From positions 1-41,850 of the forward strand of contig JAJFJN010000023.1 in NCBI GenBank assembly GCA_021773975.1: a DNA stretch of 41,850 nt, written 5' to 3'. Position 1 is the first letter of the stretch, and each line of letters opens with the position of its first letter. Shown piece by piece: positions 9,280 to 17,135 of the stretch. A program made the translations under genes and the position numbers. The notes under the pieces are model-generated. The model was not told the origin of the DNA. It was given only the letters and a program-made list of their open reading frames with translations, and did no database searches. The stretch comes from Gammaproteobacteria bacterium (lineage in GTDB: Bacteria > Pseudomonadota > Gammaproteobacteria > Chromatiales > Chromatiaceae).

Positions 9280-9414
9280 TGGCTTGCATTGTATCTTTTT
9301 TTGGAATGCGGCTTTCTTATAGATTTAAGGCACTAAATTCAGTTTTTAATCTTACCAGTATTGGTTTTTTGTCTAAAATTGTCATGTAGTCCTTAAATTG
9401 ATAAGGCTGGTAAT

Positions 9415-9900
9415 ATGATTCCTCATAATGATTTTGTTGAAACGGCACGTGTTTATTGTGATCTGATCGATCATCTGGACGGTGATGATACTGTTTGGCT
9501 GGAGCAGCTGGCAAAACTTTTACCGCGTCTGCATGCGGCTGTGGCTGAGTTGGATCACTCCAAAAGTATCGAGGTTAGCTACTCTTTGGAGCAGGATTTG
9601 GATGATCGTTTTGAGTTGTATAATCGTCTGCACCTGCTGCTTGGTGAAAGAGACCCCTATTGGCTAGAGTTTGATATGTCATCTGATGATCAGTTTATGA
9701 CGGGTAGTCTGGCCGATGATTTGACGGATATCTTTTGCGAATTAAAGGTTGGCCTGGATATGTTGGAAGGTCATCCAGAGAAGACACATAAGGCACTCAA
9801 TAGATTTTGTAGTAGCTACAAAGCACATTGGGGGCAGCATCTTATAGATGCTCAGCGACATATCTATGAGCTGGATGCCCGAAATCAGTTACACTCCTAA
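9415..9900 (+). CDS. DUF5063-family protein
   Basis: This 161-residue acidic, helical protein looks like DUF5063: an N-terminal FVETARVYCDLID segment, a LAKLLPRLHAAV helix, a central segment rich in Asp/Glu and aromatic residues, and SLADDLTDIFCELKVGLDML in the second half. It has no signal peptide, no membrane segment and no catalytic motif that I recognise. AAGGCTGGTAAT precedes the ATG as a ribosome binding site. It is transcribed away from thiD and followed by two nested hairpins. The family has no established function that I know of. Confidence 0.75.
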   Translation: MIPHNDFVETARVYCDLIDHLDGDDTVWLEQLAKLLPRLHAAVAELDHSKSIEVSYSLEQDLDDRFELYNRLHLLLGERDPYWLEFDMSSDDQFMTGSLADDLTDIFCELKVGLDMLEGHPEKTHKALNRFCSSYKAHWGQHLIDAQRHIYELDARNQLHS

Positions 9901-9903
9901 ACT

Positions 9904-9990
9904 ATTTTGACCCCCTCTCTCGGTATGGTTTTAGCGTAAACCTAGCTAAAGCGCTCTCCCCCCGACGCGTTGGGGGAGGTAGGTCAAAAT
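9904..9990. repeat. Nested inverted repeats after the DUF5063 gene
   Basis: ATTTTGACC (9904-9912) pairs with GGTCAAAAT (9982-9990). Inside it CTCCCCC (9956-9962) pairs with GGGGGAG (9972-9978) over a 9-base loop. The outer arms end in A/T and the inner stem is G/C-rich, so the structure may end transcription of the gene at 9415, although no clear T-run follows the inner stem. Confidence 0.55.
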
Positions 9991-10066
9991 TATCATATCC
10001 CTTCTAAGTTAGGTTTTTTAATCCTGACTCAAGTGTGCAGAATTCGCACGTCGGAGAGTGGGGTGA

Positions 10067-10072
10067 TATAAT
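10067..10072 (+). promoter_or_regulatory. Possible -10 element (TATAAT) of the A-type carrier gene
   Basis: A perfect TATAAT lies 50 bases before the ATG at 10122. It has no good -35 at the usual spacing, and the following ACCCGACTT resembles one half of IscR-type sites. A strong ribosome binding site, GAGGAGG, is at 10108-10114. The promoter would therefore need an activator or be weak; IscR control is only a suggestion. Confidence 0.3.
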
Positions 10073-10121
10073 TACCCGACTTTATCACTTATTTATTATT
10101 GGAAATTGAGGAGGCAGTAAT

Positions 10122-10502
10122 ATGACTGCAACGACCGAAAACACCCTGGCAGCGGATTATATGACACTGACTGCCCCTGCTCAGAGCAAGGTTATAGATT
10201 TGATTGGTCAAGTCGAAGAAGACATCAAAGGCATTCGTGTCTATGCAACTGCAGGTGGTTGCAGTGGTGTTGGCTTTGGCATGACCTTTACTGATCAGAT
10301 CGATGAAGCCGATAATATATTGGAGTTTGAAGGGTTCAAGGTTGTGATCGATAGTGGTGCAGTGCCGCTTTTGCAAGGTGTGGAGATTGATTATGTTGAC
10401 CGTGGTGATGGCACCTCTGTCTTCAAATTCAACAACGTTCAGCCTGTGAAAGATGAGAGTGCTTGCGGCAGTTGTGCTTCTGCCAGTACCTGTAGTAGCT
10501 AA
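10122..10502 (+). CDS. A-type iron-sulfur carrier (HesB/IscA family) with CGSC tail
   Basis: A 126-residue member of the HesB/IscA family, which hold and pass Fe-S clusters to apoproteins. The first ligand lies in AGGCSGV (Cys47), and the fold-defining FEGFKVVIDSG and EIDYVD segments are present. The usual C-terminal pair is Cys-Gly-Cys; here the tail reads ESACGSC with cysteines at 115 and 118, then a further Cys124 two residues from the end. That spacing is unusual and could alter cluster type. It stands alone, with its own strong ribosome binding site and a strong terminator, apart from any isc or suf operon. A canonical ErpA is encoded at 14319, so the two are paralogues. Confidence 0.88.
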   Translation: MTATTENTLAADYMTLTAPAQSKVIDLIGQVEEDIKGIRVYATAGGCSGVGFGMTFTDQIDEADNILEFEGFKVVIDSGAVPLLQGVEIDYVDRGDGTSVFKFNNVQPVKDESACGSCASASTCSS

Positions 10503-10520
10503 TCGCTATTTAAGTAGCAT

Positions 10521-10557
10521 AAAAAAACGGCAGGCCTTTTAGGTCTGCCGTTTTTTT
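10521..10557. terminator. Strong bidirectional rho-independent terminator
   Basis: CGGCAGGCC (10528-10536) and GGTCTGCCG (10542-10550) form a stem, with seven A before and seven T after. It serves the A-type carrier gene on the plus strand and hemJ, which ends at 10559, on the minus strand. Confidence 0.93.
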
Positions 10558-10558
10558 A

Positions 10559-10987
10559 TTACCAACCGTAACCCCTTCCCACAACTGCCAGCAATACGAC
10601 AGCGACCAAGATAGGCACAGGTACTTCGTTAAACCAACGATACCAAACATGGCTGTGATGGTTGTTATCGTTTGCAAAATCCTTCATTAGCTTCCAACAA
10701 TAGATCTGGTACACCACCAGCAGCGCAATGAGTGCCAGTTTAGTGTGGAGCCACATCATCTTGCCAAAGACTAACCAGGCGTAGTCGTAGAGCATCCAGA
10801 TGCCAAATCCCAGTGTTAAAAGCATCCAGGGAATGGTGAACCAAAAAAGCTTCCGTTCCATCACCTTAAAACGCGCATTGCCTGCCTGATCCTCTGTCAT
10901 TGCGTGATAGACAAACAGTCGTGGTAGATAAAATAGACCTGCAAACCAGGTCACCATAAAGATAAGATGGAAGGCCTTAAGCCACAT
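10559..10987 (-). CDS. hemJ: Protoporphyrinogen IX oxidase, HemJ type
   Basis: HemJ oxidises protoporphyrinogen IX to protoporphyrin IX in the inner membrane, the next-to-last haem step, in bacteria lacking HemY or HemG. The 142-residue protein has four hydrophobic segments and the family landmarks: His7 in the first span (KAFHLIFMVTWFAGL), LPRLFVYH, and Lys83 in WLHTKLALI; the His and Lys are the conserved, functionally required residues of the family. AGGAGC precedes its start. It follows the DUF4126 gene by 34 bases on the same strand and shares the terminator at 10521. hemL in the same window serves the same pathway. Confidence 0.93.
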   Translation of the reverse strand: MWLKAFHLIFMVTWFAGLFYLPRLFVYHAMTEDQAGNARFKVMERKLFWFTIPWMLLTLGFGIWMLYDYAWLVFGKMMWLHTKLALIALLVVYQIYCWKLMKDFANDNNHHSHVWYRWFNEVPVPILVAVVLLAVVGRGYGW

Positions 10988-11021
10988 GTAGTGCTCCTAA
11001 CTAACTTTTCTAGATTTGACT

Positions 11022-11717
11022 TTATTTTTTTGGGTTGTCACGTGCATCATGATACAGGGTTTTTAGAATGTCACGTCGAGTCTGTCCGGGTATCGAAGAG
11101 GGGGTAGGGTCATCCTTGCGCCCGCTAAACCAGGAGCCAATACGTTGAAATAGTGCTTTGAGGGTGCGCCAGATACGGGGGAGTGCCCATATGATGACCA
11201 AGGTAAAGACAATCAGTAGAGCAATGAACAGCACGGGGTAGTGCAGTGCTGTCCATAGTCCACCAATGACAGCCAGATCTTCAGTAATGGATGCAGCCCA
11301 GTTAGTGATAGGTTCAGGAGAGGCATTAATTAGCAGGCGGCTGCTAGCTTTGGTTACGTGAGTAGTGGCAGTTATTCCACCGCCAATAAGTAGCGCAGCA
11401 AATTCAGCAGCAGGACTAACATCCATGCCTTGAGCCACGCTTGCCGCCATTATTGCTCCGGCGGGAATTCTAATAAAGGTATGAATGGCATCCCAACCGC
11501 TATCGATACCGGGGGTTTTGTCTGCAAAAAACTCTACGCAGTACATGAGTCCGGCGGCTCCCATCACCATGGGGTCGTCCAGCATCTCTAGTCCTGGCGG
11601 CAACTCCATATTTCCGGTGCTGGAAAGGTATCCCAGCATGAAGACAGAGGCATATAAGTTGATGCCAGATGCCCATGCAACACCCAGCATCAGTGAGATA
11701 AGTTCAATGGTTTCCAT
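11022..11717 (-). CDS. DUF4126 membrane protein
   Basis: This 231-residue protein begins with the DUF4126 pattern: a short N-terminus, LMLGVAWASGINLYASV, a conserved ECFF-like YCVEFFADKTPGIDSGWD segment, and a Gly/Ala-rich membrane region. Around four to five hydrophobic segments are followed by a basic, probably cytoplasmic, tail from about residue 185. The family function is not established. It is the likely first gene of a two-gene unit with hemJ. The ribosome binding site is weak. Confidence 0.82.
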   Translation of the reverse strand: METIELISLMLGVAWASGINLYASVFMLGYLSSTGNMELPPGLEMLDDPMVMGAAGLMYCVEFFADKTPGIDSGWDAIHTFIRIPAGAIMAASVAQGMDVSPAAEFAALLIGGGITATTHVTKASSRLLINASPEPITNWAASITEDLAVIGGLWTALHYPVLFIALLIVFTLVIIWALPRIWRTLKALFQRIGSWFSGRKDDPTPSSIPGQTRRDILKTLYHDARDNPKK

Positions 11718-11823
11718 GTGTATGTATCCAGTTTGTCTATCAAATAGATGGAGTCAATAGTGGTTTATTCGTGTAATGAGAATGCTATGAATATGAGTTT
11801 AATACATTCCTTGGAGTTTTCCG

Positions 11824-11985
11824 ATGAGAAAGCGGTGCTTGACTTCGCGAATGAGTGCCGATAGATTTATTTGTTGGCATGGGGCGACCACTAAAAGGTT
11901 CAGTGGGCAAGAGAGACTAGAATATCGTGCCATCCATACTTCAAGCGGCTTTAGGCCGCTTTTCTTTTCGGTTGAATTCTTATGA
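11824..11985 (+). CDS. Arginine-rich short ORF in the argC leader
   Basis: A 53-codon frame opens with ATG seven bases after GGAG (11813-11816), which is good Shine-Dalgarno spacing, and its TGA overlaps the argC ATG (ATGA), an arrangement usual for coupled genes. Eight of 53 residues are arginine (positions 2, 4, 9, 14, 25, 31, 35 and 44). The terminator-like hairpin at 11943 lies inside it. I recognise no protein family. It could be a leader peptide controlling argC, or a chance open frame; the predicted promoter at 11839 would start transcription inside it, which argues against a simple leader. Treat it as a hypothesis. Confidence 0.35.
   Translation: MRKRCLTSRMSADRFICWHGATTKRFSGQERLEYRAIHTSSGFRPLFFSVEFL
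11839..11867 (+). promoter_or_regulatory. argCp: Candidate sigma-70 promoter upstream of argC
   Basis: TTGACT (11839-11844) and TAGATT (11862-11867) are spaced by 17 bases. Transcription would begin near 11874, giving a leader of about 108 bases before the argC ATG, with a hairpin near its end. Confidence 0.4.
11943..11968 (+). terminator. Terminator-like hairpin just before argC (possible attenuator)
   Basis: AAGCGGC (11943-11949) pairs with GCCGCTT (11955-11961), followed by a T-rich tract to 11968, only 14 bases before the argC ATG. No other gene on this strand ends here. Either it ends a short leader RNA of about 95 bases, or it is a conditional attenuator for argC. A stable small RNA ending here is the alternative. 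Confidence 0.7.
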
Positions 11986-13013
11986 TCAAGGTTGGAATAG
12001 TAGGTGGGACGGGATATACCGGCGTAGAGCTCCTGCGCTTGCTGGTTCCTCATCCTGAATTGGAAATAAAGATCATCACCTCTAGGGGTGAGGCGGGCAG
12101 GTCGGTTACCGATCTGTTTCCAAATCTGCGTGGACATCTGGAACTCTGTTTTTCTGAACCTGATGTAAAACAACTGACAGCTTGTGATGTGGTCTTTTTT
12201 GCCACGCCAAATGGCACGGCCATGCAGTTGGTGCCTGAGCTACTGGATGCGGGTACGCGAGTGATCGATCTGGCGGCCGATTTTCGGCTGCGTGATCCTG
12301 ATGAGTGGACAAAATGGTACGGCATGCCGCATGCGTGTCCTGATGTGTTAACTCAAGCTGTCTATGGGCTGCCTGAGATTAACCGTGATCTTATTAAAGA
12401 TGCCCGCCTGGTTGCTAATCCAGGCTGTTATCCAACCGCAGTAACCCTTGGTTTTGCACCACTGCTGGAGGCTGGGTTGGTGGATTGCTCGCGTTTAATT
12501 GCAGATGCTAAATCAGGTGTCAGTGGGGCAGGAAGAACTGCCAGTGTGGGTGCGCTGATGGGTGAGTGTGGAGAAAGTTTTAAGGCCTATGCTGTGCCAG
12601 GGCATCGTCATCTGCCTGAGATCAGTCAAAACCTCTCTCAAATGGCTAATGGCTCAGTGGGGCTGACATTTGTTCCGCATCTACTGCCAATGATTCGTGG
12701 TATTCATGCTACGCTTTACGCAGATATGGATGATCTGTCGAGTGATTTGCAACAACTGTTTGAAAATCGCTATCAGAATGAGCCTTTTGTTGATGTGCTA
12801 CCCGCAGGTGCGCATCCTGAAACACGTAGTGTTCGAGGTGTGAATAACTGCCGGATTGCAGTGCATCGCCCACAGAATGGAAATACAGTGGTGGTGCTAT
12901 CAGTGATTGATAATTTGGTGAAGGGGGCGGCTGGGCAGGCTATTCAAAACATGAATTTGATGTTTGGATTGGATGAGCGTGCTGGCTTAAATGCTATTGC
13001 GCTTCTGCCTTAG
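11982..13013 (+). CDS. argC: N-acetyl-gamma-glutamyl-phosphate reductase
   Basis: ArgC reduces N-acetylglutamyl phosphate to the semialdehyde with NADPH, step three of arginine synthesis. The 343-residue enzyme has the N-terminal nucleotide loop [17 protein letters not shown], the catalytic cysteine Cys149 in NPGCYPT, and the conserved VSGAGR and PGHRHLPEI segments. No other arg gene is adjacent. It leads a group with the coiled-coil protein and bactofilin downstream, separated by five and two bases, so all three may share transcripts. Confidence 0.98.
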   Translation: MIKVGIVGGTGYTGVELLRLLVPHPELEIKIITSRGEAGRSVTDLFPNLRGHLELCFSEPDVKQLTACDVVFFATPNGTAMQLVPELLDAGTRVIDLAADFRLRDPDEWTKWYGMPHACPDVLTQAVYGLPEINRDLIKDARLVANPGCYPTAVTLGFAPLLEAGLVDCSRLIADAKSGVSGAGRTASVGALMGECGESFKAYAVPGHRHLPEISQNLSQMANGSVGLTFVPHLLPMIRGIHATLYADMDDLSSDLQQLFENRYQNEPFVDVLPAGAHPETRSVRGVNNCRIAVHRPQNGNTVVVLSVIDNLVKGAAGQAIQNMNLMFGLDERAGLNAIALLP

Positions 13014-13018
13014 CCTAC

Positions 13019-13774
13019 ATGGTTCCTATTCGAAAAATCAATCGCCCCACCATTGTTCAGCCTGGCAGCAGGTGGCAGGGCTGGTCTCTGGGTTTTTTGC
13101 TGTTTCCGGTTATTGCGATGATAATCGCCTGGTATGCCTATGAATATGGGCGCACAGGCCTCTTATTTCATAGCATGACAGCTGATTCAACAGTGAGTCG
13201 ACTGGAGCAGCAGGTTGTGGCGTTTCAATGGCAGGTTAAAAACCTTGAGTTAGAGCGAATAAAACTTCGTGAAGAGATTGCGGTATTAGAACGCGCAAGC
13301 CAGATTGATCGTGAGGCTGCTCGTGCAGTAAGTGAGCAGATGAAGCTTGCTCAGGATGAGCGGCTTACAATGGAAGAGGAGTTGGTATTTCTGCGCGGTA
13401 TCATATCGAATAAGGTTGATAAAAAGAGCCTGCGTATTCGGGACTTTAGTTTGCGGCCATTGGAAGCTCAGAATGTTTTTAAATATGCTTTTACGGTTAG
13501 TCAAATATTTAACAGCAAAGAGGGTGTTAAAGGCGAGTTGTTTATTACGGTTTCTGGTAAGCAGAAAGATAAAGAGGTGTCGCTTAAATTAGATGTGCTG
13601 ATGGAAGAAAAAAGCAAGAGTTTGAAGGTGAATTTTAAGCACTTTCAAAAGTTTGAAGGATTGTTGCAGCTGCCGGAGGGTTTTGTGGCAAGCAATATAA
13701 TTATTGATATCAAACCAAGCAAGAAGAAGATGCTGAGTTTGAAAGAAACATTTAAATGGTCTGTGGGGGTATAG
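13019..13774 (+). CDS. Coiled-coil membrane-anchored protein (DUF6776-like)
   Basis: The 251-residue protein has one N-terminal membrane span (about residues 23-45), then a long coiled coil (about 57-125, repeated Leu/Glu/Arg heptads such as LEQQVVAFQWQVKNLELE), then a compact beta-rich domain (about 140-235). It should be an inner-membrane protein with most of its mass in the periplasm. The same argC-coiled coil-bactofilin order is familiar from other gammaproteobacteria, and the pairing with a bactofilin suggests a cell-envelope or morphology scaffold. That role is inference; the family label rests on layout, not on a catalytic motif. Confidence 0.78.
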   Translation: MVPIRKINRPTIVQPGSRWQGWSLGFLLFPVIAMIIAWYAYEYGRTGLLFHSMTADSTVSRLEQQVVAFQWQVKNLELERIKLREEIAVLERASQIDREAARAVSEQMKLAQDERLTMEEELVFLRGIISNKVDKKSLRIRDFSLRPLEAQNVFKYAFTVSQIFNSKEGVKGELFITVSGKQKDKEVSLKLDVLMEEKSKSLKVNFKHFQKFEGLLQLPEGFVASNIIIDIKPSKKKMLSLKETFKWSVGV

Positions 13775-13776
13775 CG

Positions 13777-14217
13777 ATGTTTGGAGGTGGCAATGCGTCG
13801 GGGTCAAAAAAATTTAAGGCATCAAAAATAGCTACAGTGATAGGTCATGGAACAGAGATCAAAGGTGACATCTCATTTGCTGAAGGTTTGCATCTGGATG
13901 GTGCTATTAAAGGTGATCTGACGACTAATCATGATGATGCGGCTACGTTGACGGTGAGTGAGCACGGCTCTATTGAGGGTGATGTTCGAGTGCCTAATGT
14001 CATTCTTAATGGCACAGTAATTGGTGATGTTTATGCCAGTAATCGCGTGGAATTAGCCTCTAAGGCCAAAGTGACGGGAACGGTCTATTACTCTCGATTA
14101 GAGATGGCTATGGGTGCAGAGGTGAATGGGCAACTTAAGCATGTTGATGAGGGTGAGCCACGCATGCTGGGTTATTTTGATGAAGAGAAGAAGCCTACTG
14201 AACCAGAGCCGCAATAA
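13777..14217 (+). CDS. Bactofilin
   Basis: Bactofilins polymerise without nucleotides into filaments that place envelope or division proteins. This 146-residue protein shows the typical beta-helix core of short repeats (EIKGDISFAEGLHLDGAIKG, GSIEGDVRV, GTVIGDVYAS, AKVTGTVYYS) between a Gly/Lys-rich head and an acidic, proline-rich tail. I chose the ATG at 13777, two bases after the previous stop and behind GGGGGT, over an upstream in-frame start that would lie within the previous gene. The preceding membrane coiled-coil protein is a likely partner. Confidence 0.93.
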   Translation: MFGGGNASGSKKFKASKIATVIGHGTEIKGDISFAEGLHLDGAIKGDLTTNHDDAATLTVSEHGSIEGDVRVPNVILNGTVIGDVYASNRVELASKAKVTGTVYYSRLEMAMGAEVNGQLKHVDEGEPRMLGYFDEEKKPTEPEPQ

Positions 14218-14318
14218 CATGGGCTTTGACTGCATTAGATACAGGGATCAGGTAAAATAGTGTCTATTGTTGTTGGCTGCATTGTTATGCCGCTATTTTG
14301 ATTTGAGTGAGATAGATT

Positions 14319-14672
14319 ATGAGTACTGCTGATATAGAATCTGAAGCGCCATTGGTCTTTACTGCCGCAGCCGCTGCAAAGGTAGCTGAGCTGGTTGCAG
14401 AGAAAGATAATCCTAACCTTAAACTGCGTGTCTATATTGAGGGCGGTGGTTGCTCTGGCATGCAATATGGTTTTAGCTTTGATGAAAATGAGAGCGAGGA
14501 TGATTCCACGGTTGTAACAGATGGAATTATGCTGTTAATCGACCCCATGAGTATTCAATATCTGATGGGTGCGCAGGTTGATTATGTAGACAATCTTCAG
14601 GGCTCACAGTTTGTTATTACTAACCCGAATGCTGCTACAACCTGTGGTTGCGGGTCATCGTTTTCAGTTTAA
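14319..14672 (+). CDS. erpA: Iron-sulfur cluster insertion protein ErpA
   Basis: ErpA is an A-type carrier that delivers Fe-S clusters to essential targets such as the isoprenoid enzymes IspG and IspH. The 117-residue protein has all three ligands at the expected spacing: Cys45 in [11 protein letters not shown] and Cys109/Cys111 in TTCGCGSSF. The N-terminal extension is short and Ala/Glu-rich. GAGTGAG precedes the ATG. It follows the bactofilin by about 100 bases that contain TTGACT at 14226, but the matching TAAAAT is 21 bases away, too far for a normal promoter. It ends in a clear terminator. Confidence 0.96.
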   Translation: MSTADIESEAPLVFTAAAAAKVAELVAEKDNPNLKLRVYIEGGGCSGMQYGFSFDENESEDDSTVVTDGIMLLIDPMSIQYLMGAQVDYVDNLQGSQFVITNPNAATTCGCGSSFSV

Positions 14673-14693
14673 AGGGTGTTTTTTGTGGTTAGG

Positions 14694-14723
14694 AAAAAGG
14701 AGGGTCTTTAGCCCTTCTTTTTT
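14694..14723 (+). terminator. Rho-independent terminator of erpA, overlapping the end of lnt
   Basis: AGGAGGG (14698-14704) pairs with CCCTTCT (14712-14718), with A residues before and a run of T after. The lnt stop codon (14708-14710) lies in the loop, so the last codons of lnt double as the terminator of the converging gene. Confidence 0.8.
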
Positions 14724-16267
14724 ATTGTGTTGGAAATAAAGAGAGTGATCATCAGTAGTATGAGCAGTGTAGCGACAATCCCTCCATTGCCGATCACGGC
14801 ATAGGGTGTCATGCCCCGCATTGGAGTGATCTTCCCAGTCAAGGTTGTTCGCTTAAATGCGGCGGATAACCCTTGAATCTCGCCCTTGGTTCCAATGATG
14901 GCAGAGATGCCCGTATTGGTAGCGCGTAACAGGTATCGGCCGGTCTCCAGTGCGCGCATGCGGGCGATTTCCAGATGCTGGTGAGGGGCTAGTGAGTCTC
15001 CAAACCAGGCATCATTGCTGGCATTAATCAGAAAGGCGGCCTCTGGTAGTGCCTGGATGACCTCTTCACCAAAGGCATCTTCATAACAGATGGATATACC
15101 CGCAGGATAGCCTGCTAGATTCAGTACAGTTTTATTGTTATCGCCTGCACTAAAGTCAGACATAGGAATCCGCAGAAAATCAATTAATGGATGAAGCAGC
15201 CACTTTAGCGGAAGAAACTCACCAAATGGCACCAGATGCCGCTTTTTATAGAGATCTTGCTCTTTTCCAAGGGTGACCATGGCATTGAAATAGCTGGAAT
15301 CCTCACTGCTTTTGGCAGCGATACCGACCAGCAAGTCAGTGTTGTGGGATCGAGCGTCAGCTTCCAGTGGATCGAGTAGATCCTCTTTTACGCGGTGGTA
15401 GAAAGCAGGAATGGCAGTCTCCGGCCAGATGACTAAATCACTCTCCCAGTTTGCACGTGTTAGACCGGTGTAGAGTCGCATTGTTGGGCCGAACTGATCG
15501 GGATTCCATTTAAGCTCTTGAGGGATATTGCCCTGGATCAAGGTGGCTTTTATAGGAGCACCTGCTGGTTGAGTCCAATGGTGTTTATCAAGAAAACCAG
15601 ATACTGCATAGATCACAATGATACTGCTGATGCCCAATGCAGGCTTGAGTAGGGTTTTGGGTTGGCTTGAACACTGTGTGATAGTCCACAAAATGAGTGC
15701 CGCAAGCAGTGCGACAACCCAGCTAATGCCAAATACACCCAGTATTGGGGCGACGCCTTGCAGTGGGGTGTCAAGCTGAGAATAACCCATGCTCAGCCAG
15801 GGAAAGCCTGTTAAAAACCAGCCACGTACCCATTCAATTAAAGCCCAGGTTGCTGGAAAAATTGCGAGCAACTGGAGTGTTCTGTTTTGGCGGCAAAAGC
15901 TTGCCCCCAGCCAGCCAGTTAATCCAAAAAATAGTGCGATGATCGCCACAAATAGCAGGGTGATGATCATGGCTAAGGGGAGGCCAACCCCACCAAATTG
16001 ATCGATGCTAATGTGTAGCCAAGAGATACCAAGCCCCATGAATCCCAAGCCAAATAACCATCCTTGTTTAAAAGCCTGCCTGGGGGTGGCTGATTGCCAT
16101 AGGCCAAAGAGTAGTGTCAGGCAGAGTATGGCTATGGGAGAAAGTGCGAAGGGCGCAAAGGCTAAAACAGCCGTTGCGCCTGCAAAAAATGCAATGCTTT
16201 TAGGGAATTGCAATAGGTATGAAAAAGACAATATTGTGTCCGGTTTGTGATGGTTACAGCTGCGCAC
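14708..16267 (-). CDS. lnt: Apolipoprotein N-acyltransferase
   Basis: Lnt adds the third acyl chain to the N-terminal cysteine of lipoproteins on the periplasmic side of the inner membrane. The 519 residues comprise an N-terminal membrane part (about six spans in residues 20-225) and a nitrilase-like domain with the catalytic triad Glu283 (WPETAIP), Lys342 (KKRHLVPFGE) and Cys394 (SICYED), plus a last membrane span at the C-terminus. The likely start is GTG at 16267, which overlaps the corC stop by 14 bases; no closer ATG exists. It is the last gene of the miaB operon and provides the machinery for lipoproteins such as the one at 29112. Confidence 0.97.
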   Translation of the reverse strand: MRSCNHHKPDTILSFSYLLQFPKSIAFFAGATAVLAFAPFALSPIAILCLTLLFGLWQSATPRQAFKQGWLFGLGFMGLGISWLHISIDQFGGVGLPLAMIITLLFVAIIALFFGLTGWLGASFCRQNRTLQLLAIFPATWALIEWVRGWFLTGFPWLSMGYSQLDTPLQGVAPILGVFGISWVVALLAALILWTITQCSSQPKTLLKPALGISSIIVIYAVSGFLDKHHWTQPAGAPIKATLIQGNIPQELKWNPDQFGPTMRLYTGLTRANWESDLVIWPETAIPAFYHRVKEDLLDPLEADARSHNTDLLVGIAAKSSEDSSYFNAMVTLGKEQDLYKKRHLVPFGEFLPLKWLLHPLIDFLRIPMSDFSAGDNNKTVLNLAGYPAGISICYEDAFGEEVIQALPEAAFLINASNDAWFGDSLAPHQHLEIARMRALETGRYLLRATNTGISAIIGTKGEIQGLSAAFKRTTLTGKITPMRGMTPYAVIGNGGIVATLLILLMITLFISNTIKKKG

Positions 16268-17135
16268 TCTCTTTTGATGCTTCTTCGCGGGATTCTGTAA
16301 GCAGTCGAATATTTAGCAGATGAATTTTACGACTGTCAGCACGTATGATGCTGAATTGAAACTTATTTATGTTCAGCTGTTCCCCGCGTTTTGGGAGATG
16401 CCCTAGGGTGTTTGTGATCAAACCCCCGATAGTGTCGTAGTCAGTGTCATCGAGTTTAACGCTGAAGTAGTCGTTGAAATCCTCGATGGTAGTGTGGGCT
16501 TTGGCGGTGAACTCCTGTTCGTTGCGCTTGAGAATGTTGGTGCCTTCATCGAAGTCATGCTCATCTTCAATCTCACCTACGATCTGCTCCAGCACATCTT
16601 CAATGGTGACTAGGCCAGCAGCGGCACCATATTCATCGATGACAATGGCCATGTGGTTGCGATTGGTGCGAAACTCTTTGAGCAGTACATTGAGCCGTTT
16701 ACTTTCAGGGACAAATACCGCCGCACGAAGTACATCACGCATATTAAAACGCTGATCATCTTCACTTCCACAGTAATGCAGAAGGTCTTTTGCCAGCATG
16801 ATGCCAACGACTTCACTGCGGTCATCACTGATGACAGGGAATCGGGAGTGCGCTGATTTGATGGCAATATCGAGGGTTTTGCTCAGGGTGTCATCGCGTT
16901 CTACTACAATCATTTGCGCGCGTGGGATCATGATGTCCCGTACTTGGAGCTCAGCTACTTGTAGCACGCCCTCTATCATTGTGAGGGCTTCAGAGTCCAT
17001 CAGGGCGCGTCTCTTTGCGTCTTGCAGTAGATGGACGAGTTGTTCTCTATCTTTAGGTTCGTGTTTGAAGCGTTTCTTGAGTTGTGAAACCCAGCGCTTC
17101 AATCGCGAACCGTTGGGAGGCTCTGCGTCAGTCAT
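16254..17135 (-). CDS. corC: CorC/YbeX-type CBS-domain protein (Mg/Co homeostasis)
   Basis: This 293-residue cytosolic protein has an acidic start, EGVLQVAELQVRDIMIPRAQM leading into two CBS domains (about residues 65-195), and a C-terminal CorC/HlyC transporter-associated domain. It is linked to magnesium and cobalt efflux and, through its neighbours, to ribosome maturation. It lacks the membrane DUF21 domain of the longer HlyC/YfjD proteins, as expected for CorC. Its ATG overlaps the ybeY stop by four bases, and lnt follows with a 14-base overlap. Confidence 0.94.
   Translation of the reverse strand: MTDAEPPNGSRLKRWVSQLKKRFKHEPKDREQLVHLLQDAKRRALMDSEALTMIEGVLQVAELQVRDIMIPRAQMIVVERDDTLSKTLDIAIKSAHSRFPVISDDRSEVVGIMLAKDLLHYCGSEDDQRFNMRDVLRAAVFVPESKRLNVLLKEFRTNRNHMAIVIDEYGAAAGLVTIEDVLEQIVGEIEDEHDFDEGTNILKRNEQEFTAKAHTTIEDFNDYFSVKLDDTDYDTIGGLITNTLGHLPKRGEQLNINKFQFSIIRADSRKIHLLNIRLLTESREEASKESAQL

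Noticed and set aside
9204-9414. Possible TPP riboswitch upstream of thiD
   Set aside because: The conserved CTGAGA and matching core elements are not present on the minus strand in this gap.
11799-12173. Leftward open frame across the argC start
   Set aside because: It runs antisense to the well-supported argC N-terminus and has no ribosome binding site or family resemblance.
14226-14258. TTGACT ... TAAAAT promoter for erpA
   Set aside because: The spacing is 21 bases, too long for a standard sigma-70 promoter.
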